64,000 bases of DNA from the NCBI RefSeq assembly GCF_008838325.1, contig NZ_CP042829.1, forward strand, positions 1,550,001 to 1,614,000, read 5' to 3'. The notes under the pieces are model-generated. The model made no database searches. It was not told the DNA's origin and saw only the letters and a program-made list of their open reading frames with translations. Source of the stretch: Tepidiforma bonchosmolovskayae. Lineage in GTDB: Bacteria; Chloroflexota; Dehalococcoidia; Tepidiformales; Tepidiformaceae. Position numbers and translations under genes: made by a program. Each line of letters starts with the position of its first letter. Position 1 is the first letter of the stretch. This document shows positions 35,709 to 43,905 of the stretch, in pieces.

Positions 35709-35811
35709 CTCCCTCCTCCCCGCTCCCTGCTCCCTGCTCCCTGCTCCCTCCTCCCTCCTCCCTCCTCCCTCGGGGCGGCGGCGGCAGGGCTGCGGGGCTC
35801 CCTCCTCCCTC
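35709..35811. repeat. CTCCCTS heptamer array, G-quadruplex-prone on minus strand
   Basis: Nine contiguous 7-bp units occupy 35709-35771: CTCCCTC, CTCCCCG, three CTCCCTG, then four CTCCCTC. Two more units lie at 35798-35811 after a G-rich interval. The minus strand therefore carries runs of GGG every 7 nt with 4-nt loops. It sits between the divergent rpsT and nuo promoters, within a 393-bp gap that otherwise holds only those promoters and a leader hairpin. Confidence 0.85.
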
Positions 35812-35823
35812 CTTTCCCTCCCC

Positions 35824-35853
35824 TTGCCCTCCCCTGCCCGCCGAAGGTAGAGT
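35824..35853 (+). promoter_or_regulatory. Candidate nuo operon promoter
   Basis: TTGCCC (35824-35829), 18 bp, TAGAGT (35848-35853). It would give a leader of about 155 nt before nuoA. Confidence 0.45.
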
Positions 35854-35873
35854 TTGTGTGCTTCTTCACGACC

Positions 35874-35904
35874 GCACGGGCCCGGGCCCCTCGCGAGCCC
35901 GTGC
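35874..35904 (+). promoter_or_regulatory. Leader hairpin upstream of nuoA
   Basis: GCACGGGC (35874-35881) and GCCCGTGC (35897-35904) form a perfect 8-bp stem with a 15-nt loop inside the predicted nuo leader. Possible mRNA stability or attenuation element. Confidence 0.35.
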
Positions 35905-36017
35905 CCGTCGCACAAGCCCTGGGAGCCCGCGCCGCCGATGAGTGCAGCAGCCACCTCGCCTTGCCCTGCCCCGGCACGCCGCATCGTGGCCTTGCTCCCC
36001 CGCATCCGGTGCGCCCT

Positions 36018-36380
36018 ATGAGCTTCTACGACCAGTGGTCCGCCATCCTTATCGCCGCCATCGCCGGCTTCATCCTCGTCTTCACGGCCCTCATCGGCAC
36101 CCGCCTCCTCGCACCCTTCGCCCGTGAGCGCGCCAAGGGCCTCTCCTACGAGTGCGGCATGCTCCCCATTGGCCGCAACTGGGCCCAGGTCCACGTCCGC
36201 TACTACCTCGTCGCCATCGTCTTCCTCCTCTTCGACGTCGAAACCGTCTTTATCTTCCCGTGGGCGATCACCTACCTCTCGCTCGCAGAATTCATCTTCT
36301 GGCAGATGATCCTCTTCATCGCCATCCTCAGCCTTGGCCTCGTCTACGCCTGGAAGCGAGGCGTCCTGGAGTGGAAATGA
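36018..36380 (+). CDS. nuoA: NADH-quinone oxidoreductase subunit A
   Basis: Membrane subunit of complex I, 120 residues with three helices. The conserved loop YECGMLPIG and [12 protein letters not shown] are present. ATG 36018 gives the normal length, although no clear ribosome binding site precedes it; a much longer frame upstream covers the repeat array and is not coding. Overlaps nuoB by 4 nt. Confidence 0.95.
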   Translation: MSFYDQWSAILIAAIAGFILVFTALIGTRLLAPFARERAKGLSYECGMLPIGRNWAQVHVRYYLVAIVFLLFDVETVFIFPWAITYLSLAEFIFWQMILFIAILSLGLVYAWKRGVLEWK

Positions 36381-36937
36381 GCGAAGCGACCGTCCCGCCC
36401 TACGTCCCCGATTACGGCGCCGAGCCCGAACGCCTCCGCCCGGTCGAGCTGCCCCAAACCCGCGCCGCCTACCGTATCGTCCTTCCCGGCGTCATCCAGA
36501 CCGGCGCCGACCTCGTCCTCGCCATGAGCCGGAAGAGCTCCCTCTGGCCCATGACCTTCGGCCTCGCCTGCTGCGCCATCGAAATGATCGGCACCTTCAT
36601 GGCCAACCACGACCTCGACCGCTTCGGCATCGTCCCCTGGCCCAGCCCCCGCCAGAGCGACGTCATGATCGTCTCCGGCACCGTCACGAAGAAGATGGCC
36701 CCGGCCATCAAGCTCCTCTACGAGCAGATGCCGAACCCGAAGTACGTCATCTCGATGGGCGCCTGCGCCACCAACGGCGGCCCCTACACCGAATACGACC
36801 GCGTCCTCCAGGGCGTCGACAAGATTATCCCGGTCGATGTCTACGTCCCCGGCTGCCCGCCGCGCCCTGAATCGCTCCTCGATGGCTTCCTCCGACTCCA
36901 GGAGAAAATCATGGAAGACAGGCGGATGGTCGGATGA
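36377..36937 (+). CDS. nuoB: NADH-quinone oxidoreductase subunit B
   Basis: Carries the N2 4Fe-4S cluster next to the quinone site. 186 residues with all ligands: the CC pair in GLACCAIEM, the Cys in GACATNGG, and VPGCPPRPE. The N-terminal 45 residues are a variable extension. Overlaps both neighbours (ATGA). Confidence 0.96.
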   Translation: MSEATVPPYVPDYGAEPERLRPVELPQTRAAYRIVLPGVIQTGADLVLAMSRKSSLWPMTFGLACCAIEMIGTFMANHDLDRFGIVPWPSPRQSDVMIVSGTVTKKMAPAIKLLYEQMPNPKYVISMGACATNGGPYTEYDRVLQGVDKIIPVDVYVPGCPPRPESLLDGFLRLQEKIMEDRRMVG

Positions 36938-37452
36938 GCAAGCCCCTCGCCCCGAAGCCCATCGACCAGGTCGTCAAACTCCTCGAACAGCGGTTCGGCA
37001 AGCTCCCCGTCACCATCTCCCAGACGGCCACCGACGCCAACATCGATGTCCCGCCCGAGCACTTCCGCGCCGTCGTCGAAGAGCTGAAGAACCACCGCGA
37101 CCTCGCCTTCGACTTCCTCCGCAACATCGTCGGCATCGACATGCTCGAAGAGGGACTCGCCTGCAAGTACCAGTTCTTCTCCTATAAGAACCGGCAGTCG
37201 GTCCAGGTCACCGTTCTCACGCCGCCGGGGAACCCCCACATCCCGAGCATCACCGACCTCTACCCCGCAGCCAACTGGCACGAGCGCGAAGCCGCCGAGA
37301 TGGTGGGCCTCGTCTTCGATGGGCACCCAAACCTCAAGAACCTCCTGCTCGACGAAGACGTCCGCATTCACCCCCTCCTCAAGGCCCACCCGCTCCAGAA
37401 GGCCGAGATCCTGCAGGGCATCGAAGACACTACCCCGGGGTTCCCGTTCTGA
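36934..37452 (+). CDS. nuoC: NADH-quinone oxidoreductase subunit C
   Basis: Peripheral-arm subunit of 172 residues. The 30-kDa subunit signature is present as [20 protein letters not shown], followed by [15 protein letters not shown]. It is not fused to NuoD, unlike in E. coli. A 40-bp gap separates it from nuoD. Confidence 0.94.
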   Translation: MSKPLAPKPIDQVVKLLEQRFGKLPVTISQTATDANIDVPPEHFRAVVEELKNHRDLAFDFLRNIVGIDMLEEGLACKYQFFSYKNRQSVQVTVLTPPGNPHIPSITDLYPAANWHEREAAEMVGLVFDGHPNLKNLLLDEDVRIHPLLKAHPLQKAEILQGIEDTTPGFPF

Positions 37453-37492
37453 TGCCCGCCGCCATCCGCCGAGCCAGCCCGAGGTACGCCGC

Positions 37493-38650
37493 ATGAGCAT
37501 CTGGCCCGAAGAGCGTCTCCGCGCCCTCGCCGACGACGGCTTCGAAACCGTCGATATGACCATCAACGTCGGGCCCCAGCACCCGGCCACCCACGGCGTC
37601 TTCCGCATGGTCCTCACCGTCGACGGCGAAAAAGTCGTCGATTGCGAGCCCTACATCGGCTACCTCCACCGCGGCCTCGAAAAGCTCACCGAGAACCACG
37701 ACTACCGCCAGTCCATGGGCTGGTGGGACCGCACCGACTACCTCGCCGGCATGGCCTGCGAAATGGCCTACTGCATGGCCGTCGAAAAGCTCGGCAACAT
37801 CGCCGTCCCCCGCCGCGCGGAGTACATCCGCGTCATGATGGTCGAGCTCTCCCGCATCCTCTCCCACTTCATGTTCCTCGGCGCCTTCGGCGCCGACGTC
37901 GGCTCCTTCGGCACCTCCTTCATCTACGCCTGGCGCGAACGCGAGCGCATCTACGACTTCTTCGAAGAAGTCGCCGGCGACCGCATGTTCCCCACCTACT
38001 TCCGGCCCGGCGGCGTCCAGATGGACCTCCCCGACAACTACCAGGACCGGGTCCGCTGGCTCCTCGGCTCCATCCGCCAGGGCCTCGAAGACTTCGACGG
38101 CCTCCTCGTCGGCAACGAAATCTTCGTCGAACGCTGCCGCGGCCTCTCCCCCGTCACCCCCGAACAGGCGATCGCCTGGGGCCTCACCGGCCCCTGCCTC
38201 CGCGCCACCGGCTACAGGTTCGACCTCCGCAAAGACGAGCCCTACAGCGTCTACCCCGAGCTCAAGTTCGATATCCCCACCGGCACCACCGGCGACGTCT
38301 TCGACCGCTTCATGGTCCGCATGGCCGAAGTCTGGCAGAGCACCCTCATCGTCGAGCAGTGCCTCGATGCCCTCTCCCAGATGGAAGGCGAACTCGTCCT
38401 CAACCCCGACCTGCCCAAGACGCTCCGCATCGACAGCGGCGAATGCTACGTCCGCACCGAGGGCACCAAGGGCGAATACGGCGTCTACGCCCTCGCCAGG
38501 GGCGGCAACAAGCCCTACCGCATGAAGCTCCGCTCGCCCTCCTTCTGCAACCTCTCCGCCCTCCGCGAAATGGTCATCGGCACCTACGTCGCCGACGCCA
38601 TCATCATCCTCGGCTCCCTCGATATCGTGCTCGGCGAGGTCGATAAATGA
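37493..38650 (+). CDS. nuoD: NADH-quinone oxidoreductase subunit D
   Basis: 49-kDa subunit lining the quinone pocket, 385 residues. It begins at ATG 37493 after GAGG; INVGPQHPATHGVFR holds the quinone-binding His, and IGYLHRGLEKL and MGWWDRTDY follow. The end IILGSLDIVLGEVDK is the normal C-terminus (D in the last motif). Overlaps nuoH by 4 nt. Confidence 0.96.
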   Translation: MSIWPEERLRALADDGFETVDMTINVGPQHPATHGVFRMVLTVDGEKVVDCEPYIGYLHRGLEKLTENHDYRQSMGWWDRTDYLAGMACEMAYCMAVEKLGNIAVPRRAEYIRVMMVELSRILSHFMFLGAFGADVGSFGTSFIYAWRERERIYDFFEEVAGDRMFPTYFRPGGVQMDLPDNYQDRVRWLLGSIRQGLEDFDGLLVGNEIFVERCRGLSPVTPEQAIAWGLTGPCLRATGYRFDLRKDEPYSVYPELKFDIPTGTTGDVFDRFMVRMAEVWQSTLIVEQCLDALSQMEGELVLNPDLPKTLRIDSGECYVRTEGTKGEYGVYALARGGNKPYRMKLRSPSFCNLSALREMVIGTYVADAIIILGSLDIVLGEVDK

Positions 38651-39804
38651 TGCTCTTTGCCGACCCCCTCTTCGGGCTCCCCGCCTGGCTCGATGCCGTT
38701 ATCCGCATCGTCATCGTCGTCCTCGCCATGACGGTCATCGTCGTCTACAGCACCTACGGCGAACGGAAGCTCGTCGCCCGCTTCCAGCAGCGCCTCGGCC
38801 CCATGCGCACCGGCCCCTGGGGCCTCTGGCAGGGCTTCGCCGATGCCCTCAAGCTCGTCGGCAAGGAGGACATCCGCCCGAAGAACGCCGACCGCTGGGT
38901 CTTCGAGCTCGCGCCCTACGCGACCTTCATCCCCGTCCTCCTCACCCTCATGGTCCTCCCCTTCGCCGAGAACTGGGGCGTCCGCAACCTCGCCCTCGGC
39001 GTCTTCTTCGTCTTCGCCGTCCTCGGCCTCAACATCGTCGGCATCCTCATGGCCGGCCTCGGCTCCGGCAACAAGTACGCCCTCCTCGGCGGCATCCGCG
39101 CCGCCGCCCAGATGATCAGCTACGAAATCCCGCTCGTCGTCTCGCTCCTCTGCGTCGTCATGATCACCGGCGCCGATACCGGCAACGGCGTCGGCACCCT
39201 GAACCTCAACACCATCGCCGCCCTCCAGGAGGACCGGCCCTACATCGTCCTCCAGCCGCTCGCCTTCCTCATCTTCTTCACGGCGATGCTCTCCGAGCTC
39301 CACCGCGCACCCTTCGATATCCCCGTCGCCGAATCCGAAATCGTCGGCGGCTACTTCGTCGAGTACTCCGGCATCCGCTGGAGCATGTTCCAGCTCACGG
39401 AATACGCCTCGATGTGGGGCTTCGCCGTCTTCGGCTCGGTCGTCTTCCTCGGCGGCTGGGCCTGGCCGTTCGGCGTCGACAGCCACTGGGCCGTCCAGCT
39501 CGCAACCACCTTCACCAAGGCCCTCGCCATCGTCGTCGTCATCATCTGGATCCGGACCACCGTCCCCCGCCTCCGCATCGACCAGCTCATGAACTTCAGC
39601 TGGAAGGTTCTCCTCGAACTCTCCTTCCTCCAGCTCGTCGTCAACGGCATCATCCTCTACTACGAGTGGCCCCAGGAGCTGCTCGCCCTCACCAGCGCGC
39701 TCGGCGCCGCCTTCCTCATCTTCCTCATCATCCGCCACGCCTCTGCCCGCTCGACCAAAGGGCTCCTCGGCACCTACCGCACCCTCGGAGCGTCGTCGTC
39801 ATGA
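38647..39804 (+). CDS. nuoH: NADH-quinone oxidoreductase subunit H
   Basis: Membrane subunit joining the quinone site to the pump, 385 residues and eight or nine helices. Family landmarks: ERKLVARFQQRLGPMRTGPWGLWQGFADALKL (split here by its length; E in YGERK) and HRAPFDIPVAESEIVGGY. Overlaps nuoI by 4 nt. Confidence 0.95.
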   Translation: MMLFADPLFGLPAWLDAVIRIVIVVLAMTVIVVYSTYGERKLVARFQQRLGPMRTGPWGLWQGFADALKLVGKEDIRPKNADRWVFELAPYATFIPVLLTLMVLPFAENWGVRNLALGVFFVFAVLGLNIVGILMAGLGSGNKYALLGGIRAAAQMISYEIPLVVSLLCVVMITGADTGNGVGTLNLNTIAALQEDRPYIVLQPLAFLIFFTAMLSELHRAPFDIPVAESEIVGGYFVEYSGIRWSMFQLTEYASMWGFAVFGSVVFLGGWAWPFGVDSHWAVQLATTFTKALAIVVVIIWIRTTVPRLRIDQLMNFSWKVLLELSFLQLVVNGIILYYEWPQELLALTSALGAAFLIFLIIRHASARSTKGLLGTYRTLGASSS

Positions 39805-41165
39805 AAGGCATCCTCAAAGGCCTCGGCGTCACCTTCTCCACCTTCCTCCGGAAGCCCGTCACCATCGAATACCCCGACGAGCGGAAGGTCCTCCCCATCC
39901 GCCAGCGCTCCTTCCCGGTCCTCACCTGGGACTTCGACCACGACGAGCCCTTCTGCACCGGCTGCAACGTCTGCGTCCGCAACTGCCCGGTCGACTGCAT
40001 GACCGCGGTGATGAAGGACAATCCGAAGTACGCCGAGGGCACCAGCAACCGGCGCAAAATCGTCGACAAGTTCTGGATCGACTACGCGCGCTGCATGCGC
40101 TGCAACATCTGCGTCGAGGTCTGCCCCTTCGAAGCCATCGTCATGGACAACACCTGGGCGGGCCACGAGCACTCCGTCTACGACCGGCGCGACCTCCACA
40201 TGGATATCGACGAGCTCACGAAGGTCGCCCGCAGCGGCCAGCTCGTCCACCCCTTCCGCCCGCAGGACAACATCGAAGCGCTCGAACGGAAGGCCAAAGG
40301 TGAGGAGCCGCCGCCCCCCTCCTTCGTCGGCGGCCGCCCGGAGGACCGCCAGCGCCAGCTCGAACGGATCGCCCGCGGCGAGCCCGCCGCCATCCAGGAG
40401 CGCGAACCGGAGAAGCCGAAGACCGCCGCGTCCGCTGCCGCAGCCGGGGCAGCCGCAGCCGCTGGCGGCGAGGCCGAGGTCCTCTCCGAATCGAAAATCC
40501 GCGCGAAGCGGATGCGCGCCGAGCGCGAAGCCAAGGCCTACCTCGACCGCGGCGAGCCTGTCCCGCAGGAGATTCTCGACCGCATCGAGTACTACAAGAA
40601 CCTGAAGCCGGGGCAGCCCGCCGCGGCCCCGGGCGCAGCCGCAGGGACCGGCGCCCCCGCCGGCGAGGTGCTCTCCGGCACCAACCCCGACGGCACCATG
40701 CGGTTCCCGCCCGGCATCGGCATCGGTCCGAAGGGCGACCCGAACAGCTACGAGAAAGTCCGCGCGCGCCGGATGCGGGCCGAGCGCCAGTTCAAGGAAC
40801 TGACCGAGAAGGGCGAGCCGATCCCGGAGGAGCTGGCGAAGACGCTCTACGAGCTGGGGAGTGACCTCGCCCCCGGCGGCAGCATCTGGCAGACCCTCGC
40901 CGCACAGGGCGGCGGCGGAGCCGCGGCGGCAGCGCCGGCCGCGGGCGGCGCCGCCGGGGCAGCGAAGAGCGGCGCCTGGACCCCGCCGCCGGGCGTCGGC
41001 ACCGGCCCAAAGGGCGACCCGAACAGCTTCGAAAAGGTCCGCGCCCGCCGCATGCGCGCCGAGCGCCGCGCCCGCGAAGCCCTCGCGAAGGGCGAACCCA
41101 TCCCCGAGGATGTCATCCAGACGATCAAAGAGCTGGGCGGCACCCTGCCGGAGGGCGTTGAGTAA
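39801..41165 (+). CDS. nuoI: NADH-quinone oxidoreductase subunit I with long C-terminal repeat tail
   Basis: The first 180 residues are a normal NuoI: C52-x2-C55-x2-C58-x3-C62 and C98-x2-C101-x2-C104-x3-C108 hold the two 4Fe-4S clusters (N6a/N6b). The usual protein ends near there, but this one runs to 454 residues. The tail has Ala/Gly/Pro-rich linkers and three copies of a charged unit of about 35-45 residues starting at K232, K319 and K412, each reading K-[IV]-R-A-[KR]-R-M-R-A-E-R ... G-E-P-[IV]-P-[QE]-[ED]. Copies 2 and 3 are preceded by GPKGDPNS. The frame is intact, the codon use is unchanged, and nuoJ starts at its stop. Confidence 0.93.
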   Translation: MKGILKGLGVTFSTFLRKPVTIEYPDERKVLPIRQRSFPVLTWDFDHDEPFCTGCNVCVRNCPVDCMTAVMKDNPKYAEGTSNRRKIVDKFWIDYARCMRCNICVEVCPFEAIVMDNTWAGHEHSVYDRRDLHMDIDELTKVARSGQLVHPFRPQDNIEALERKAKGEEPPPPSFVGGRPEDRQRQLERIARGEPAAIQEREPEKPKTAASAAAAGAAAAAGGEAEVLSESKIRAKRMRAEREAKAYLDRGEPVPQEILDRIEYYKNLKPGQPAAAPGAAAGTGAPAGEVLSGTNPDGTMRFPPGIGIGPKGDPNSYEKVRARRMRAERQFKELTEKGEPIPEELAKTLYELGSDLAPGGSIWQTLAAQGGGGAAAAAPAAGGAAGAAKSGAWTPPPGVGTGPKGDPNSFEKVRARRMRAERRAREALAKGEPIPEDVIQTIKELGGTLPEGVE

Positions 41166-41665
41166 TGGCAACCGAAGTCATCTGGTGGGTCTTTGCCATC
41201 CTCATCACTATCCTCTCGGCCGGCGTCGTCTTCTCCCGCTCGGTCATCCACTCCGCCATCTTCCTCATCGGCAGCCTCGCCGGTGTCGGCGTCATGTTCG
41301 TCCTCATGACCGTCGAATTCCTCGCGCTGACCCAGTTCCTCATCTACGGCGGCGCCGTCACCGTGCTGGTCCTGCTCGCGCTCATGCTCACCCGCGCCGA
41401 CCCCAGCGGCCGCGCCGAAAAGGTCAACGGGCCCCAGGCGCCCTTCGCGCTCCTCGCCGGGGCCGCCATCGCCGCCGTCCTGCTGGTTGCGGGGCTGAGC
41501 ACCGAATGGGTCGGCAACACCGAAGCGCCGACCAACATCGCCATCGAAACCATCAGCCAGCGGCTGTTCGAGGACTACGGCCTCCCCTTCATCCTCGCCT
41601 CCGTCCTCTTGCTGGTAGCCCTCATTGGGGCCATCATCGTCGCTCGGCAAGAGGAGGGCGAGTAG
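41165..41665 (+). CDS. nuoJ: NADH-quinone oxidoreductase subunit J
   Basis: Membrane subunit of 166 residues with five helices; the VIHSAIFLIGSLAGVGVMFVLM and EFLALTQFLIYGGAVTVLVLL segments are typical, including the pi-bulge helix region. Its ATG shares one base with the nuoI stop (TAATG). Confidence 0.94.
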   Translation: MATEVIWWVFAILITILSAGVVFSRSVIHSAIFLIGSLAGVGVMFVLMTVEFLALTQFLIYGGAVTVLVLLALMLTRADPSGRAEKVNGPQAPFALLAGAAIAAVLLVAGLSTEWVGNTEAPTNIAIETISQRLFEDYGLPFILASVLLLVALIGAIIVARQEEGE

Positions 41666-41669
41666 ACCG

Positions 41670-41978
41670 ATGGTACCGCTGGAAAACTACCTCGCCCTCA
41701 GCGCCGTCATGTTCTCCCTCGGCGTCTACGGCGTCCTCGCACGCCGCAACGCCGTGCTCATCCTCATGAGCGTCGAACTGATGCTCAACGCGGTGAACCT
41801 CAACTTCGTTGCGTTCGCCGCCTACCTCGACCCGGGTCGAATCGTCGGCGCCATCTTCGCCGTGTTCATCATCACCGTCGCAGCTGCCGAAGTCGGCCTC
41901 GCGCTCGCCATCGTCATCCGGCTCTTCCGGAACCGCGCGACCGCGAACGTCGACGAAGCAGCAACCATGAAGTGGTAA
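41670..41978 (+). CDS. nuoK: NADH-quinone oxidoreductase subunit K
   Basis: Antiporter-like small subunit, 102 residues with three helices. MSVELMLNAVNLNFVAFA holds the conserved membrane Glu, and a second Glu is in VAAAEVGLALAIVI. ATG 41670 is chosen for normal length. Confidence 0.95.
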   Translation: MVPLENYLALSAVMFSLGVYGVLARRNAVLILMSVELMLNAVNLNFVAFAAYLDPGRIVGAIFAVFIITVAAAEVGLALAIVIRLFRNRATANVDEAATMKW

Positions 41979-41996
41979 AAGGGGCCAGGACTACGC

Positions 41997-43901
41997 ATGG
42001 GAGCTGAACAGGCCTGGGTGCTCGCCGCTATCCCGGCGGGCGTGTTTCTGGTGCTCGCGCTCTTCGGGCGCGCCCTGCCGCGCGGGGGCGACTACCTCGG
42101 CATCGCCGCCATCGCCTCGTCCTTTGTCCTCTTCTTCGTCGTCCTCGCCGATTTCCTCGATACCCCCGGCAAAATCGGACCCGTCGTCAACGATATCGAA
42201 TGGTCCTCCATCGGGGAGACCTTCACCCTCCGGATGGGCATCTTCATCGACCCCATCACCATCGTCATGTTCGGGGTCATCACCACCGTCGCCCTCATGG
42301 TCAACATCTTCTCCCTCGGCTACATGAAGGGAGAGCCCCGCTACTTCTGGTTCTACGCCGTCCTCCAGCTCTTCGCGGCCTCCATGCTCCTCCTGGTCAT
42401 GGCCGATAACCTCCTCCTCCTCTACATCTCCTGGGAGCTCGTCGGCGTCTGCTCCTTCCTCCTCATCGGCTTCTACTGGGAGAAGCGCTCCGCCACCGAG
42501 GCCGCCAAAAAGGCGTTCGTCACCACCCGCATCGGCGATGTCGGCCTCCTCATCGGCATCATCCTCCTCTGGAAAGAGGGCGGCACCTTCAACATCCAGG
42601 AGCTCATCCACCTCGCCGAAGAGGGCCACTTCAGCCAGCCGTACCTCTTCACCGCCCTCGCCTTCATTTTCCTCGGCTGCATGGGCAAGAGCGCCCAGGT
42701 CCCCTTCCACGTCTGGCTCCCCGACGCCATGGAAGGCCCCACTCCCGTCTCCGCCCTCATCCACGCCGCCACGATGGTCGTCGCCGGCGTCTACCTCACC
42801 GCCCGGCTCCTCCCCATGTTCGAAGTCGCCGACGGCATGCTCCTCGTCGTCACCATCGTCGGCCTCGTCACCGCCCTCCTCACCGGCTTCATCGCCCTCG
42901 CCCAGACCGATATCAAGAAGGTCCTCGCCTACTCCACGGTCGGCCAGCTCGGCTTCATGTTCGTCGCCCTCGGCGCCGGCGAACCGGCCGTCGCCATGTT
43001 CCACCTCATGACCCACGCCTTCTTCAAGGCGCTCCTCTTCCTCGGCGCCGGCTCGGTCATCATCGGCACCCACCACAACCAGGAGATGGACCGCCTCGGC
43101 GGCCTCTGGAAGAAGATGCCGATCACCGGCACCACCTTCCTCATCGGCTCGCTCGCCCTCGCCGGGCTCCCGCCGCTCGCCGGCTTCTGGTCGAAGGACG
43201 AGATCTTTGTCGCCCTCGAACACAAGTGGGGCGCTTGGGCGGTCATCCTCCTCGGCATCAGCGCCGTCACCACTGCCTTCTACACCACCCGCCTCTTCAT
43301 CCGCACCTTCATGGGCCGGCCCGCCGACCCGCACGTGTACGAAAACACCCGCGAGACCCCGCCCGTCATGACCGGGCCCCTCGTCTTCCTTGCCGTCCTC
43401 GCCGCGACCAGCGGGTTCGTCGTCTTCCACGACGTCGGCAAAGCGCTCGGCTTCCCGGGCGGCATCACCGAGTTCATCTTCCTGCCGCACCATGGCCCGC
43501 ACGAGTACGAGCTCAAGTGGGGCTTCGCCGCCGCGTCCGTGGCCATGGCCGTCACCGGTATTTTCACTGCCGGCTGGATGTACTGGGGCAACGACCTCCG
43601 CCGCTCCACCGCCCTCGCGAACTGGCAGCCCCGCCTCTACGACATGCTCCGCCGCAAGTTCTACTTCGATGAGCTCTACCAGGGCATGATCGACCGCGGC
43701 GTCCTCGGCGTCAGCTACATCGTCTCCTGGTTCGACCGCTACGTCGTCAACGACACCGGCGTCGATGGCTCGGCGCAGGTCACCGGGTTCACCGGCGGTG
43801 TTCTCAAATATCTCCAGACCGGACGCGTCCCGAACTACGCCATGGCCGTTGCCGTCGGTGTCATCGGGCTTGCGCTCGCCGGCCTGGCGGTGAGGGGCTA
43901 A
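41997..43901 (+). CDS. nuoL: NADH-quinone oxidoreductase subunit L
   Basis: Proton-pumping antiporter-like subunit, 634 residues. Key parts: WELVGVCSFLLIGFYW (pump Glu), GKSAQVPFHVWLPDAMEGPTPVSALIHAATMVVAG (split by length; Lys and His of the channel) and the long lateral C-terminal helix region. AAGGGG precedes the start after an 18-bp gap. Confidence 0.95.
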   Translation: MGAEQAWVLAAIPAGVFLVLALFGRALPRGGDYLGIAAIASSFVLFFVVLADFLDTPGKIGPVVNDIEWSSIGETFTLRMGIFIDPITIVMFGVITTVALMVNIFSLGYMKGEPRYFWFYAVLQLFAASMLLLVMADNLLLLYISWELVGVCSFLLIGFYWEKRSATEAAKKAFVTTRIGDVGLLIGIILLWKEGGTFNIQELIHLAEEGHFSQPYLFTALAFIFLGCMGKSAQVPFHVWLPDAMEGPTPVSALIHAATMVVAGVYLTARLLPMFEVADGMLLVVTIVGLVTALLTGFIALAQTDIKKVLAYSTVGQLGFMFVALGAGEPAVAMFHLMTHAFFKALLFLGAGSVIIGTHHNQEMDRLGGLWKKMPITGTTFLIGSLALAGLPPLAGFWSKDEIFVALEHKWGAWAVILLGISAVTTAFYTTRLFIRTFMGRPADPHVYENTRETPPVMTGPLVFLAVLAATSGFVVFHDVGKALGFPGGITEFIFLPHHGPHEYELKWGFAAASVAMAVTGIFTAGWMYWGNDLRRSTALANWQPRLYDMLRRKFYFDELYQGMIDRGVLGVSYIVSWFDRYVVNDTGVDGSAQVTGFTGGVLKYLQTGRVPNYAMAVAVGVIGLALAGLAVRG

Positions 43902-43905
43902 TCGC

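Noticed and set aside
35709-35811. CRISPR array
   Set aside because: Units are 7 bp with no spacers; this is a simple tandem repeat.
35382-36017. Upstream extension of nuoA through the heptamer array and across rpsT
   Set aside because: NuoA has normal length from 36018, and the upstream part translates the repeat and the antisense of rpsT.
40320-41165. NuoI tail as a frameshift or assembly artefact
   Set aside because: The frame is continuous, codon use is unchanged, the repeats are related to each other, and nuoJ starts exactly at the stop codon.
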